Of a stretch of 64,000 nt of DNA, positions 9,480-18,358 are shown piece after piece. The notes under the pieces were generated by a model. The model searched no databases and was not told where the DNA came from. It saw only the letters and a list, made by a program, of their open reading frames with translations. Made by a program: the position numbers and the translations under genes. Each line of letters begins with the position of its first letter. Within the stretch, counting starts at the first letter, position 1. The stretch comes from Mycolicibacter hiberniae (GTDB lineage Bacteria; Actinomycetota; Actinomycetes; Mycobacteriales; Mycobacteriaceae): contig NZ_AP022609.1 in assembly GCF_010729485.1 (NCBI RefSeq), forward strand, positions 3,348,001 through 3,412,000. The letters run 5' to 3'.

Positions 9480-12287
9480 TCAGCGCTTGGCGGCCTTCTT
9501 GGCGGTTGCCTTCTTCGCGGGCGCCTTTTTCGCAGGCGCCTTGCGGACGGCCTTCTTCGCAGCCTTCTTGACCGGGCCCCGCGCCCGCCGATCGGCGAGC
9601 AGCTCGGCGGCACGCCCATCGGTGATCGAAGCCACCTCATCGCCCTTGCGCAGGCTGGCGTTGGTCTCGCCGTCGGTCACGTACGGACCGAACCGGCCGT
9701 CCTTGATCACCATCGGCTTGCCGCTCGCGGGGTCGGCACCGAGCTCGCGCAGCGGCGGAGCCGCCGCGGACTGGCGCCCCCTGCGTTTGGGCTCGGCGTA
9801 GATCTTCAGCGCCTCCTCCAGGGAGATGTCGAAGATCTGCTCCTCGCTCGCCAGCGACCGGGAATCGGTGCCGCGCTTGAGGTACGGCCCATAGCGACCG
9901 TTCTGTGCGGTGATCTCGTCGCCGGACTCGGGATCGACGCCCACCACCCGCGGCAACGAGAGCAGCTTCAGCGCATCCTCGAGCGTCACGGTGTCCAGAC
10001 TCATGCTGCGCAGCAGCGAGCCGGTGCGCGGCTTCGGACCGGTCGGCTTCTTCCCCTTCTTGGCCGTCGCGCCGGACTCGTCGTCCGGGGGCGGCGGCAG
10101 AACTTCGGTGACGTAGGGGCCGTAGCGGCCGTCCTTGGCGACGATCTCGTGACCGCTGTCGGGGTCGATGCCCAGCGATCGGCCCTCTTGCGGGGTGGCG
10201 AAGCGTTCTTCGGCCAGCGCCAGGGTCAGTTCGTCGGGCGGCAGGGAGTCGTCCAGGTTGGCCCGCTGCGGGGTCGGCTCGCCGTCGTCGCCGGTGACCA
10301 TGCGCTCCAGGTAGGGGCCGTTCTTGCCCACCCGCACATAGATCGGCCTGCCCTGCGCGTCGTCGAACAGCCGGATCGAGTTGATCTCACGGGCGTCGAT
10401 GCCCTCCAGGTTCACCCCGACCAGCTTCTTGAGTCCCCCGGCCCGGGCGATGGAGTCCTCGACCCCGTAGTCGCCACCGAAGTAGAAGTTGTGCAGCCAG
10501 TCGACACGGCGCTGACGCCCCGCGGCGATCCCGTCGAGTTCGTCTTCCATCGCCGCGGTGAAGTCGTAGTCGACAAGCCGGCCGAAATGCTGTTCGAGCA
10601 GCCCGATGACGGCGAACGCCACCCAGGTCGGGACCAGCGCGCTGCCCTTCTTGTAGACGTAGCCGCGGTCTTGGATGGTCTTGATGATCGAGGAGTAGGT
10701 CGACGGCCGGCCGATGCCCAACTCCTCGAGCGACTTGACCAGCGACGCCTCGGTGTAGCGCGCCGGCGGGTTGGTGGCGTGGCCATCCGGGGTGGCCTCG
10801 GCGGCGTCCACCCGCTGCCCCTGGGTCAACTGCGGCAGCCGCCGCTCCGCGTCGTCGGCTTCACCGCCGGCCAACTCGTCGACGGTCTCCACGTAGGCCT
10901 TGAGGAAGCCCGGGAAGGTGATGGTCCGGCCGCTGGCGGCGAACGTCACCTGCTTGTCGCGCGATTGGCCGCCGATCCGCAGGCTCAGCGTCGTGCCGCG
11001 GGCGTCGGCCATCTGCGAGGCGACGGTGCGCTGCCAGATCAGCTCGTAGAGCCGGAACTCGTCGCTGCCCAGTTCGTTGCGCACCGCGTCGGGGGTGGCG
11101 AACGTCTCGCCGGCCGGCCGGATCGCCTCGTGGGCTTCCTGGGCGTTCTTGACCTTGCGGGTGTACTGCCGCGGCGACGGCGAGACGTACTCCTCGCCGT
11201 AGAGCTGACGGGCCTGGGTGCGCGCGGCGTCGATTGCCGACTGCGACAGCGTGGTCGAGTCGGTACGCATATAGGTGATGTAGCCGTTCTCGTAGAGCCG
11301 CTGGGCGATGCTCATCGTCCGTTCGGCGGAGAACCGCATTTTGCGGCCGGCTTCCTGCTGCAACGTCGAGGTCATGAAGGGTGCGTAGGGCCGCCGGGTG
11401 TAGGGCTTTTCCTCCACCGACGTCACCGACAGGGATGCACCGGCCAGCCCGGCCGCCAGTGCGGTGGCCGCCGCTTCGTCGAGCACCCGCACCTCGGTGG
11501 GCTTGCGCAGTGCCCCCAGCGAGTCGAAATCACGACCGCTGGCCACCCGGAGGTCGTCCACGGCGACCAGTCGGGCGGTGAAGATGGGCGGCGAGGCAGT
11601 GGGGTCGGAGACGCTGGCGTCCAGTTGAGCCACCACGTCCCAGTAGGAGGCGCTGCGGAACGCCATCCGCTCGCGTTCGCGCTGCACGATGATGCGGGTG
11701 GCCACCGACTGGACCCGGCCGGCCGACAGCTTCGGCGCGACCTTCTTCCACAGCACGGGGCTGACCTCGTAGCCGTACAGCCGGTCCAGCACGCGCCGGG
11801 TCTCCTGGGCGTCCACCAGGTCGATGTCCAGGTCGCGCGGGTTCTCCGCGGCGTTGCGGATCGCCGGCTCGGTGATCTCGTGGAACACCATCCGTTTGAC
11901 CGGAATGCGCGGTTTGAGCGTCTCCAGCAGGTGCCAGGCGATCGCCTCGCCCTCCCGGTCACCATCGGTGGCCAGGTAGAGCTCGTCGACGTCCTTGAGC
12001 AGACCCTTGAGCTCGGTGACGGTGCTCTTCTTATCGGGGCTCACGATGTAGAGCGGTTCGAAGTCGGCGTCGACATTGACACCCAGGCGCGCCCAGGGTT
12101 CGGTCTTGTACTTCGCCGGCACATCGGCGGCATTGCGCGGCAGGTCCCGAATGTGCCCCCGCGAGGACTCGACTACATAGTTACTGCCCAGGTAGCCCGC
12201 AATTTTCCGTGCCTTGGTGGGCGACTCGACAATGACGAGCCGCCGCACGGGTGAACTTGTGCCGCCGTTGCGGCCGGGGTCAGCCAA
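9480..12287 (-). CDS. topA: DNA topoisomerase I
   Basis: Encodes 935 residues from TTG 12287 (MADPGRN), matching the mycobacterial family length and start type. The TOPRIM domain begins LVIVESPTKARKIAGYLG with ATDGDREGEAIAWHL; the catalytic Tyr is in YITYMRTDSTTLSQ. Instead of zinc fingers, the C-terminal part has repeated topoisomerase C-terminal modules (DGRYGPYV, NGRYGPYLK, DGRFGPYVT), as in mycobacteria. It ends in a Lys/Ala tail (KKAPAKKATAKKAAKR) known to aid DNA relaxation. Relaxes negative supercoils. Confidence 0.98.
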   Translation of the reverse strand: MADPGRNGGTSSPVRRLVIVESPTKARKIAGYLGSNYVVESSRGHIRDLPRNAADVPAKYKTEPWARLGVNVDADFEPLYIVSPDKKSTVTELKGLLKDVDELYLATDGDREGEAIAWHLLETLKPRIPVKRMVFHEITEPAIRNAAENPRDLDIDLVDAQETRRVLDRLYGYEVSPVLWKKVAPKLSAGRVQSVATRIIVQRERERMAFRSASYWDVVAQLDASVSDPTASPPIFTARLVAVDDLRVASGRDFDSLGALRKPTEVRVLDEAAATALAAGLAGASLSVTSVEEKPYTRRPYAPFMTSTLQQEAGRKMRFSAERTMSIAQRLYENGYITYMRTDSTTLSQSAIDAARTQARQLYGEEYVSPSPRQYTRKVKNAQEAHEAIRPAGETFATPDAVRNELGSDEFRLYELIWQRTVASQMADARGTTLSLRIGGQSRDKQVTFAASGRTITFPGFLKAYVETVDELAGGEADDAERRLPQLTQGQRVDAAEATPDGHATNPPARYTEASLVKSLEELGIGRPSTYSSIIKTIQDRGYVYKKGSALVPTWVAFAVIGLLEQHFGRLVDYDFTAAMEDELDGIAAGRQRRVDWLHNFYFGGDYGVEDSIARAGGLKKLVGVNLEGIDAREINSIRLFDDAQGRPIYVRVGKNGPYLERMVTGDDGEPTPQRANLDDSLPPDELTLALAEERFATPQEGRSLGIDPDSGHEIVAKDGRYGPYVTEVLPPPPDDESGATAKKGKKPTGPKPRTGSLLRSMSLDTVTLEDALKLLSLPRVVGVDPESGDEITAQNGRYGPYLKRGTDSRSLASEEQIFDISLEEALKIYAEPKRRGRQSAAAPPLRELGADPASGKPMVIKDGRFGPYVTDGETNASLRKGDEVASITDGRAAELLADRRARGPVKKAAKKAVRKAPAKKAPAKKATAKKAAKR

Positions 12288-12404
12288 CTGCGCTTACACT
12301 CCACTTCTGTCCGCACCGCCACGTCACGCCGCCGGTGGCGGACAACTGACAATCTCGCACTCACTCCCGTGCCGATGCAAACTGGCGCTGCGCAGTGCAT
12401 TCTC

Positions 12405-13016
12405 TCAAAACCCGTCCGCGTGGCCCGGGATGACGGCTCCGACACGCGGCCACTGACTCAATGCGTCGGGGTCTGGGGGCGATTCCCCGACGTTTTCGAC
12501 CAGTCGCATCAACCGGCGCCGGCCGGTGATCCGCAACGCCGGGCGGCCCCCACGGCTGCCGATCAGCGTGGGCGCGATCCCAGCCCGCATCAGGGCCGAG
12601 GCCAACGGCGCGAAGGTGTCCGGCGCGTGCGGGTCGAGCCCGAGCAGGTACCGGTCGCCTTCCGCGGTTCCCGCCGCCAGCGTCCACGCCCGCAATTCAC
12701 GCGGACCCGGCAGCCATTGCGGCGGAACGGTCTTGACCGCCCCGCGGGTCCACGCCGAAGCCAAAGCACGCAACCTCGGGTCGACCGCGGTCCGCACCAG
12801 CGGGGTGTCTTCGTCGGTGCGGGTGACTTCGGGCCGTAGACCGGCCTCCTCGATCAACTCGGCCAGGGCCGCCGCTCGCCATTGAGCTTCGACCACAACC
12901 GAGACCCGCGCGCCGTCCCCCGACACGACGATCTGCCCCGGACCAGCCAGCACCCCGGTGAGGTCGGCGACGCTGGGCGGCACCGACTCGGCCGAGAAGA
13001 AGGAAAGCTGGCTCAC
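12405..13016 (-). CDS. Conserved actinobacterial protein (Rv3647c-like), unknown function
   Basis: Encodes 203 residues starting MSQLSFFSAESVPPSVADL. No catalytic motif recognised. The mid part (REVTRTDEDTPLVRTAVDPRLR-like acidic/basic segment, then WLPGPRELRAWTLAAG) and the C-terminal basic patch (GRRRLMRLVENVGE) suggest a small globular protein, perhaps nucleic-acid associated. It lies between cspA and topA, the same order as in M. tuberculosis. Function is not inferred further. Confidence 0.85.
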   Translation of the reverse strand: MSQLSFFSAESVPPSVADLTGVLAGPGQIVVSGDGARVSVVVEAQWRAAALAELIEEAGLRPEVTRTDEDTPLVRTAVDPRLRALASAWTRGAVKTVPPQWLPGPRELRAWTLAAGTAEGDRYLLGLDPHAPDTFAPLASALMRAGIAPTLIGSRGGRPALRITGRRRLMRLVENVGESPPDPDALSQWPRVGAVIPGHADGF

Positions 13017-13083
13017 GTCACCGACAGTAAGCCGGTCGACCGTCCGGCGGCCTCCGGGTCGGGCTTTGCGGCCCGACCCGCCC

Positions 13084-13133
13084 GAAACGAAACCCCCCGG
13101 CGGTGCTCCGTTCGCGGGAGCTGCCCGGGGGGT
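13084..13133 (-). terminator. Intrinsic terminator of cspA
   Basis: On the minus strand, ACCCCCCGG and CCGGGGGGT form a perfect 9-bp stem, with an inner GCTCC/GGAGC pairing, followed by TTTCGTTT. It starts 19 bases past the cspA stop. Confidence 0.8.
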
Positions 13134-13151
13134 GTCGTCGAATCCAGTGGC

Positions 13152-13355
13152 TTAGATGGAGCGGACGCCCGTGGCCTGGGGGCCCTTAGGGCTCTGTCCG
13201 ACCTCGAACTCCACCCGCTGGTTTTCCTCGAGGGTGCGAAAGCCGGACCCTTGGATTTCCGTGTAGTGGACAAAGACGTCCGCCGACCCGTCCTCGGGCG
13301 CGATGAAGCCGAAGCCCTTCTCTGCGTTGAACCACTTCACAGTTCCCTGTGGCAT
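13152..13355 (-). CDS. cspA: Cold shock protein
   Basis: Encodes 67 residues, a single cold shock domain. RNP1 is KGFGFIAPE and RNP2 is DVFVHYTEI; the protein starts [14 protein letters not shown]. Single-stranded nucleic acid binding, RNA chaperone role by family. ATG 13355 has AAGGAAAG upstream. A gene-free stretch of about 310 bases lies upstream and a strong terminator lies downstream, so it is probably monocistronic. Confidence 0.97.
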   Translation of the reverse strand: MPQGTVKWFNAEKGFGFIAPEDGSADVFVHYTEIQGSGFRTLEENQRVEFEVGQSPKGPQATGVRSI

Positions 13356-13667
13356 TTGTCGATCTTTCCTTACTCTTCTTGCCCGGTGCAGTGCACACCG
13401 TTGTTCGGGGCACCGATTTTCGCTGCCCCGGGCCTGTTCCGACCGCCCTACCCTGGCGGTCGGTCGGTGCTGCCACTGACGTCCCCCGCGGGTACTGCGG
13501 CCGCAACCACAGATCCTGCGAAGGCTTAACACGAACACAGAAGCTACGACCGTCCATCAGTCAACCACGTTCATCGCCCTGAGGACAGACTGCGGTGCCG
13601 AAATTTCGGCCGAAGGGTGAACAATACGGCGGCGGGCAATGGCAGCGGGCAATGGAGGAAGTGACAT
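13356..13667. other. Gene-free divergent region between cspA and helicase
   Basis: A 312-base stretch with no supported gene. It should carry the cspA leader and promoter (minus strand) and the helicase promoter (plus strand). A perfect 7-bp hairpin, GACCGCC/GGCGGTC at 13441-13461, lies in the cspA leader and could act in temperature-dependent expression; this is inference. No SigA promoter could be placed with confidence. Confidence 0.5.
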
Positions 13668-16028
13668 ATGACGGCGAATTTCGGCGGCGAATTGCTGGCC
13701 TCCGCGCTCGCCGGGGTCGAGGCGGGAGAAGATCCGCTGCGTCACGTCGCCAACCTGCCGGCATCGTCAGGCCGTGCGTGCGGCTGGCCGGACTGGGCCG
13801 ATCCCGATGTGGTCGCCGCCTTCACCGGGCGCGGGATCGAGGCCCTGTGGTCGCACCAGTCGGCGGCCGCCGATCTGGCACACGCCGGACGTCATGTGGT
13901 GATCAGCACCGGCACCGCGTCGGGGAAATCCCTGGCCTACCAGCTGCCGGTACTGCAGGCCCTGGCGGCCGATCCCCGTGCCCGGGCGCTCTATCTGTCG
14001 CCGACCAAGGCGCTGGGCCACGATCAGCTGCGCACGGCGAACGCGCTGACCACGGCGATTCCGCGCCTGTGCGCTGCGGGCGGCGCCGTGGCACCGGTGG
14101 CCTACGACGGCGACAGCGCCGCCGAGATCCGCCGGTTCGCCCGCGAGCGGTCCCGCTGGGTGTTCTCCAATCCGGACATGATTCATCTGTCGCTGCTGCG
14201 CAACCACACTCGCTGGGCAGCGTTCCTGCGCGGGCTGCGGTTCGTGATCGTCGACGAATGCCACTACTACCGGGGGATCTTCGGATCGCACGTCGCGATG
14301 GTGCTGCGACGGCTGCTGCGCCTGTGCGAGCGGTACGCCCCGCCGGGGGCCACGCTGCCCGCGGGCCCGACGGTGATCTTCGCCAGTGCCACCACGGCGG
14401 CTCCGGGCGCCAGCGCGTCCGCGCTGATCGGGCAACCCGTCGCCGAGGTCACCGAGGACGGCTCGCCGCACGGGGCCCGGACGGTGGCCCTGTGGGAGCC
14501 GGCCCTGCGCACCGACCTGACCGGTGAGAACGGCGCGCCGGTGCGCCGCGCCGCCGGTAGCGAGGCAGCCCGCGTGATGGCCGACCTGATCGCCGAGGGG
14601 GCCCGCACCCTGACCTTCGTGCGGTCGCGGCGGGGCGCGGAACTGACCGCGCTCGCGGCGCGCACCCGGTTGGAGTCGATCGCCCCGGCCCTGGCCGGCA
14701 AGGTCGCCTCTTACCGCGCGGGGTATCTGGCCGAGGATCGCCGCGCCCTGGAGCGCGCATTGGCCGACGGTCAGTTGTACGGCCTGGCCACCACCAACGC
14801 CTTGGAGCTCGGAGTGGACATCGCCGGGTTGGACGCGGTGGTGATCGCCGGGTTTCCGGGCACCGTGACGTCGTTCTGGCAGCAGGCCGGCCGATCGGGC
14901 CGGCGGGGTCAGACGGCGCTGATCGTGCTGGTCGCCCGCGACGACCCCCTGGACACCTATCTGGTGCACCACCCCGAGGCGCTGCTGGGCCGGCCCATCG
15001 AGCAGGTGGTGATCGATCCGGCCAACCCGTATGTGTTGGGGCCGCAGCTGCTGTGCGCTGCCGCCGAATTGCCGCTGACGGCCCGCGAAGTGGCCCGGCT
15101 GGGGGCCGAGCAGGTGGCCGACGCCCTGGTGGCCGACGGGCTGTTGCGGCGGCGATCCGACCGCTACTTCCCCGCCCCCGGACTCGAGCCGCATGCCGCG
15201 GTGGAGATCCGCGGCTCGGCCGGTGGTCAGGTCGCGATCGTGGAGGCCGACACCGGCCGGCTGCTGGGTGGCGTCGACGCCGGGCAGGCGCCCGCGACGG
15301 TGCACACCGGCGCGGTGTATTTGCATCAGGGCGAGAGTTATCTGGTCGATTCACTCGACACCGAGCGGCAGATCGCGTTCGTGCACGCCGAGGACCCGGG
15401 TTACGCCACCTTCGCTCGCGAGATCACCGACATCGCCGTGACCGGCGAGGGCGAACGCGCCTGGTTCGGGCCGGTCAGCCTCGGCCTGCTGCCGGTGACG
15501 GTGACCCGGCAGATCGTCGGATATCTCCGGCGGCTACCGACCGGGGAGGTGCTGGACTTCATCGACCTGGACGTGCCCCCGGCGACGCTGCCGACCACGG
15601 CGGTGGTCTACAGCATCACCCCCCAGGCGCTGGCCGACTGCGGAGTCGCCGAGAACGCCATCCCCGGGGCGTTGCACGCCGCCGAACATGCGGCCATCGG
15701 CCTGCTGCCCCTGGTGGCCAGCTGCGACCGCGGCGACATCGGCGGACTGTCCACCGCCCTGGGACCCGACTCGCTGGGCAGCCTGCCCAGCGTCTTCGTC
15801 TACGACGGCCATCCGGGCGGGGCGGGTTTCGCCGAGCGGGGGTTCCGCGCTGCGGCGACCTGGCTGACCGCCACCGCGGAGGCCATTGAATCCTGCGAAT
15901 GCCCGCATGGTTGTCCTTCGTGCGTGCAATCGCCCAAGTGCGGCAACGGAAACGATCCCTTGGACAAGGACGGCGCGGTACGTGTGCTGCGCCTGGTGCT
16001 GGGCGCGCTCGACGGTCCCACCGGGTGA
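13668..16028 (+). CDS. MrfA-type DEAD/DEAH helicase with DUF1998 domain
   Basis: Encodes 786 residues. Motif I is STGTASGKSLAYQLP, motif II is VIVDECHYYRG (DECH), and motif VI is QQAGRSGRRGQ. The C-terminal DUF1998-like region ends with a Cys cluster, CECPHGCPSCVQSPKCGNGN, typical of the MrfA four-Cys metal site. Family members are 3'-5' DNA helicases involved in repair of mitomycin-type damage. ATG 13668 follows GGAGGAAG by 6 to 8 bases. M. tuberculosis Rv3649 is the positional counterpart. Confidence 0.92.
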   Translation: MTANFGGELLASALAGVEAGEDPLRHVANLPASSGRACGWPDWADPDVVAAFTGRGIEALWSHQSAAADLAHAGRHVVISTGTASGKSLAYQLPVLQALAADPRARALYLSPTKALGHDQLRTANALTTAIPRLCAAGGAVAPVAYDGDSAAEIRRFARERSRWVFSNPDMIHLSLLRNHTRWAAFLRGLRFVIVDECHYYRGIFGSHVAMVLRRLLRLCERYAPPGATLPAGPTVIFASATTAAPGASASALIGQPVAEVTEDGSPHGARTVALWEPALRTDLTGENGAPVRRAAGSEAARVMADLIAEGARTLTFVRSRRGAELTALAARTRLESIAPALAGKVASYRAGYLAEDRRALERALADGQLYGLATTNALELGVDIAGLDAVVIAGFPGTVTSFWQQAGRSGRRGQTALIVLVARDDPLDTYLVHHPEALLGRPIEQVVIDPANPYVLGPQLLCAAAELPLTAREVARLGAEQVADALVADGLLRRRSDRYFPAPGLEPHAAVEIRGSAGGQVAIVEADTGRLLGGVDAGQAPATVHTGAVYLHQGESYLVDSLDTERQIAFVHAEDPGYATFAREITDIAVTGEGERAWFGPVSLGLLPVTVTRQIVGYLRRLPTGEVLDFIDLDVPPATLPTTAVVYSITPQALADCGVAENAIPGALHAAEHAAIGLLPLVASCDRGDIGGLSTALGPDSLGSLPSVFVYDGHPGGAGFAERGFRAAATWLTATAEAIESCECPHGCPSCVQSPKCGNGNDPLDKDGAVRVLRLVLGALDGPTG

Positions 16029-16260
16029 CTCTGGGAGTCGGCCGACCCCCCGAACGGCCGACTCCCCCGAGCCCTCACCCGACAGTGGCGCCGCGCAGGC
16101 GTCACCACGCAAGAACAAGCGGGACAGTAAGACGAACGGTCGAGAAAAGCGATCCGCTCCCAATCCGGCAGATACCGGATGCGCTGCTAAGTTACCGCCT
16201 GCGCCGGACGCTGTGCAACTCGGACGAGCGGCGGACGGTGTGATACTTACGCAGAAGTAG

Positions 16261-16312
16261 GAAAATAGTTCGCTAATAGCGCAGGTAAAGCCACGCTAGT
16301 CGTACTATTTTC
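16261..16312 (+). promoter_or_regulatory. Inverted repeat and probable -10 element before the PAS-like gene
   Basis: GAAAATAGT (16261-16269) and ACTATTTTC (16304-16312) are perfect 9-base inverted repeats 34 bases apart, with CGCTAATAGCG inside. TACTAT at 16303-16308 fits a SigA -10 and would start transcription close to ATG 16317, giving a leaderless mRNA; no Shine-Dalgarno is present. An operator or hairpin role is inferred. Confidence 0.5.
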
Positions 16313-16316
16313 GATT

Positions 16317-17372
16317 ATGACGCGCGATTGGCTGCTGGTGGAGACGCTCGGAAGTGAACCGTCAGTCGTCGCACAGGGTCGCCAGCTCAAGAACCTGGTA
16401 CCGCTCACCCAGTTCCTGCGGCGCAGCCCTCACCTGGCGGCGATCCAGACCGCGATCGCGGAATCGGCGCGCAGCGGGCAGAGTCTGGCCAGCATCACAC
16501 CGCGACGCGATCGGGTCATCCGCACCGAACCCGTGGTGATGTCCGACGGCCGCGTGCACGGCATCCACGTGTGGGCCGGGCCGGCGGACACCGAACCGTC
16601 CGAGCGGCCCATCCCCGGCCCCTTGAAGTGGGACCTGACTCTGGGGGTGGCCACCGACACCCGCGAATCCCTGGCCAACAGCGGCAAGGACCCGGACGTG
16701 GAGGCCACCCAGGATCGGGCCTTCGTCGAGGAACTGCCCACCCGCGAGTTCAGCCCCAATGAGAACAAGGTGCTGGCGTTGGCGATCCGCGCCGAGCCCG
16801 GCCAGAGCATCTGCAGCAGTTGGGATGTCACCGATTATCACGGCGACTTGATCCGGGTGGGGTTCGTGGTTCGCACCGCACGCGAAACCGTCGGCGGGCG
16901 TGAGCATCTGGTGACACGCGGAATGAACTGGCGGGCCCAGTTCGACGGCTCGGTGCAGCGCCCGGACTTCCTGGCTCAACAGATTCTGCGCGCCCTGGCG
17001 CAGCCGGGCGTGCACCGGGCCATGGTCGATCTGTCCAACCGGCGGTTGCTGAAGTGGCTGGACGACCCGTGCCCGTTCTACGACTGGCGCAGCCCCGCGG
17101 GCGTGCCACGGGTTCACCCCGATGACCACGCGCAGATCGCCTGCATGGAGAGCACGCTGTCCCGGTCGCAGTCACCGGTGAGCGGAGTGCTGCGCCTGCG
17201 CCAGGCGGACGGGGGCTGGGCGCCGGTCCACGTCACCGTCAACCGGGTGGAGCTCGATGCGGACACGGTTGCCGGGCTGATCGCACTGCGCCTGCCCACC
17301 GCCGCCGAGCTCGCCGAGGCGGGGCACGATGCGGAAAGCTCCGGGACGCGTTACGCGCTCGACGCGCCTTAG
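16317..17372 (+). CDS. PAS-like sensory protein (Rv3651 type)
   Basis: Encodes 351 residues. No enzyme motif. The C-terminal part (SPAGVPRVHPDDHAQIAC, then VSGVLRLRQADGGWAPVHVTV) has the order of a PAS domain with a C-terminal PAC-like segment. The N-terminal half resembles a second sensor-like fold. Matches Rv3651, recalled as a PAS-fold protein. The start has no ribosome site but has a -10 element just upstream, so it is probably leaderless. Convergent with the pilus operon; signal and partner are unknown. Confidence 0.82.
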   Translation: MTRDWLLVETLGSEPSVVAQGRQLKNLVPLTQFLRRSPHLAAIQTAIAESARSGQSLASITPRRDRVIRTEPVVMSDGRVHGIHVWAGPADTEPSERPIPGPLKWDLTLGVATDTRESLANSGKDPDVEATQDRAFVEELPTREFSPNENKVLALAIRAEPGQSICSSWDVTDYHGDLIRVGFVVRTARETVGGREHLVTRGMNWRAQFDGSVQRPDFLAQQILRALAQPGVHRAMVDLSNRRLLKWLDDPCPFYDWRSPAGVPRVHPDDHAQIACMESTLSRSQSPVSGVLRLRQADGGWAPVHVTVNRVELDADTVAGLIALRLPTAAELAEAGHDAESSGTRYALDAP

Positions 17373-17408
17373 CGGTCGCGCCCGCGCACCGGCGACCGCC
17401 GTGGCCCC

Positions 17409-17720
17409 TCAATCGGGCGGCCCCGCGCGGGCCGCTGCACGGGCGGACCCGAGGCGCCACGCGGGAACCGGTATCGCGATGACGACCACCACATCGAGTC
17501 CGTCTGTGGTGCAGCTGATCTCGGCGGCGTGCATCCGACGGGCCAGCGCGCCGGCCTGCGCACAGGCGGTCACGGGACCGCCGGGAGCCGATGCCGCACC
17601 GGTCAGCGCGGCCAGGTCGGCGATTGCCTGCGCTTGATGCCGGGCGATCACCGCCGAGCCGAGCAGAACGCCGCCGCCGGTGACGCTGAGCAGCACCGCG
17701 ACCATGCCAGCGGCGGCCAC
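17409..17720 (-). CDS. TadE-like small protein at end of pilus operon (Rv3654c type)
   Basis: Encodes 103 residues from GTG 17720; ATG 17705 is an alternative, and no start is seen in the 16-base gap from the previous gene. An N-terminal hydrophobic helix (AGMVAVLLSVTGGGVLLGSAVIA) is followed by a short extracytoplasmic part with two Cys. This layout is that of TadE-like minor pilins found next to TadE in mycobacteria. The start is uncertain. Confidence 0.75.
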   Translation of the reverse strand: MAAAGMVAVLLSVTGGGVLLGSAVIARHQAQAIADLAALTGAASAPGGPVTACAQAGALARRMHAAEISCTTDGLDVVVVIAIPVPAWRLGSARAAARAGPPD

Positions 17721-17736
17721 GGTAGCCCCGCCTGCC

Positions 17737-18084
17737 TCACCCCACCGGCTCGGCCACCGAGATCGCCTCGGCGGTGATCGCCAAGCCCGGCAACAGAACC
17801 GGTCGCGCGGTGACCATCGCGACCACCACGTCGCCCTCGGTGCGCAGCCGGATCGTCGCGCCGGCCGGAGCGATCTGCCGCGCCACCGCTGCGGCCGCCG
17901 GGGTGTCGCCGCGGGCCGCCAGCCGGGCGGCTTCCCGCGCCGCGTCGATGCACCGCACCTGGGCCGACACCGCGCTGATCCCGGCCAGGGACAGCACCAG
18001 CGCCGAAACCAGGGCCGCCAACGCGAACGCCGCCTCGGCGGTGCTGGCGCCGGTGTCCCGCCCAAGGCGCGCACGGCCGGTCAC
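17737..18084 (-). CDS. TadE-family minor pilin (Rv3655c type)
   Basis: Encodes 115 residues from GTG 18084. The N-terminus GASTAEAAFALAALVSALVL has the prepilin-like Glu followed by a hydrophobic helix, as in TadE pseudopilins. The rest is a small extracytoplasmic domain with one Cys. Six bases separate it from the pilin gene upstream. Confidence 0.85.
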   Translation of the reverse strand: MTGRARLGRDTGASTAEAAFALAALVSALVLSLAGISAVSAQVRCIDAAREAARLAARGDTPAAAAVARQIAPAGATIRLRTEGDVVVAMVTARPVLLPGLAITAEAISVAEPVG

Positions 18085-18090
18085 GGCCCT

Positions 18091-18312
18091 TCAGACCTTG
18101 GTGTTCAGCGCACGCCCGATGACACGGCTCAATGCCGACACGATCGAATCGCCGGTCACCACGGCGTAAAGAATCGCGCCGAACGCCGCGGCGGCGATCG
18201 TCCCGATCGCGTACTCCACCGTGGACATCCCGGATTCGTCGGACGCCAGCAGCGCCATCCTCAGCGCGATGATGCGGAACCTGTTGCGTGCCTGCACTAC
18301 CGGTGTTCTCAC
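18091..18312 (-). CDS. flp: Flp-type pilin
   Basis: Encodes 73 residues from GTG 18312, with GGAGGATC just upstream deciding the start. A basic leader of about 30 residues ends in DESG, followed by MSTVEYAIGTIAAAAFGAILY. Cleavage after Gly puts Glu at mature position 5 and Tyr at 6, the Flp rule. The mature pilin is about 43 residues. Probable main subunit of the Tad pilus; the prepilin peptidase is not in this window. Confidence 0.9.
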   Translation of the reverse strand: MRTPVVQARNRFRIIALRMALLASDESGMSTVEYAIGTIAAAAFGAILYAVVTGDSIVSALSRVIGRALNTKV

Positions 18313-18358
18313 AGATCCTCCTTCATCGGTTTCCTCTTCAGGTCTGTCGCGGTGGCGA

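Noticed and set aside
10149..12254. A 701-residue open frame on the plus strand opposite topA.
   Set aside because: Antisense shadow of topA, with His/Arg/Val-rich composition typical of GC-rich reverse frames and no known domain.
13056..13076. Second cspA terminator or riboswitch (GTCGGGC/GCCCGAC hairpin).
   Set aside because: No T-run on either side, and it lies just upstream of the Rv3647c-like gene; no further support.
13767..15326. A 519-residue open frame opposite the helicase gene.
   Set aside because: Antisense shadow; the helicase motifs on the plus strand are complete.
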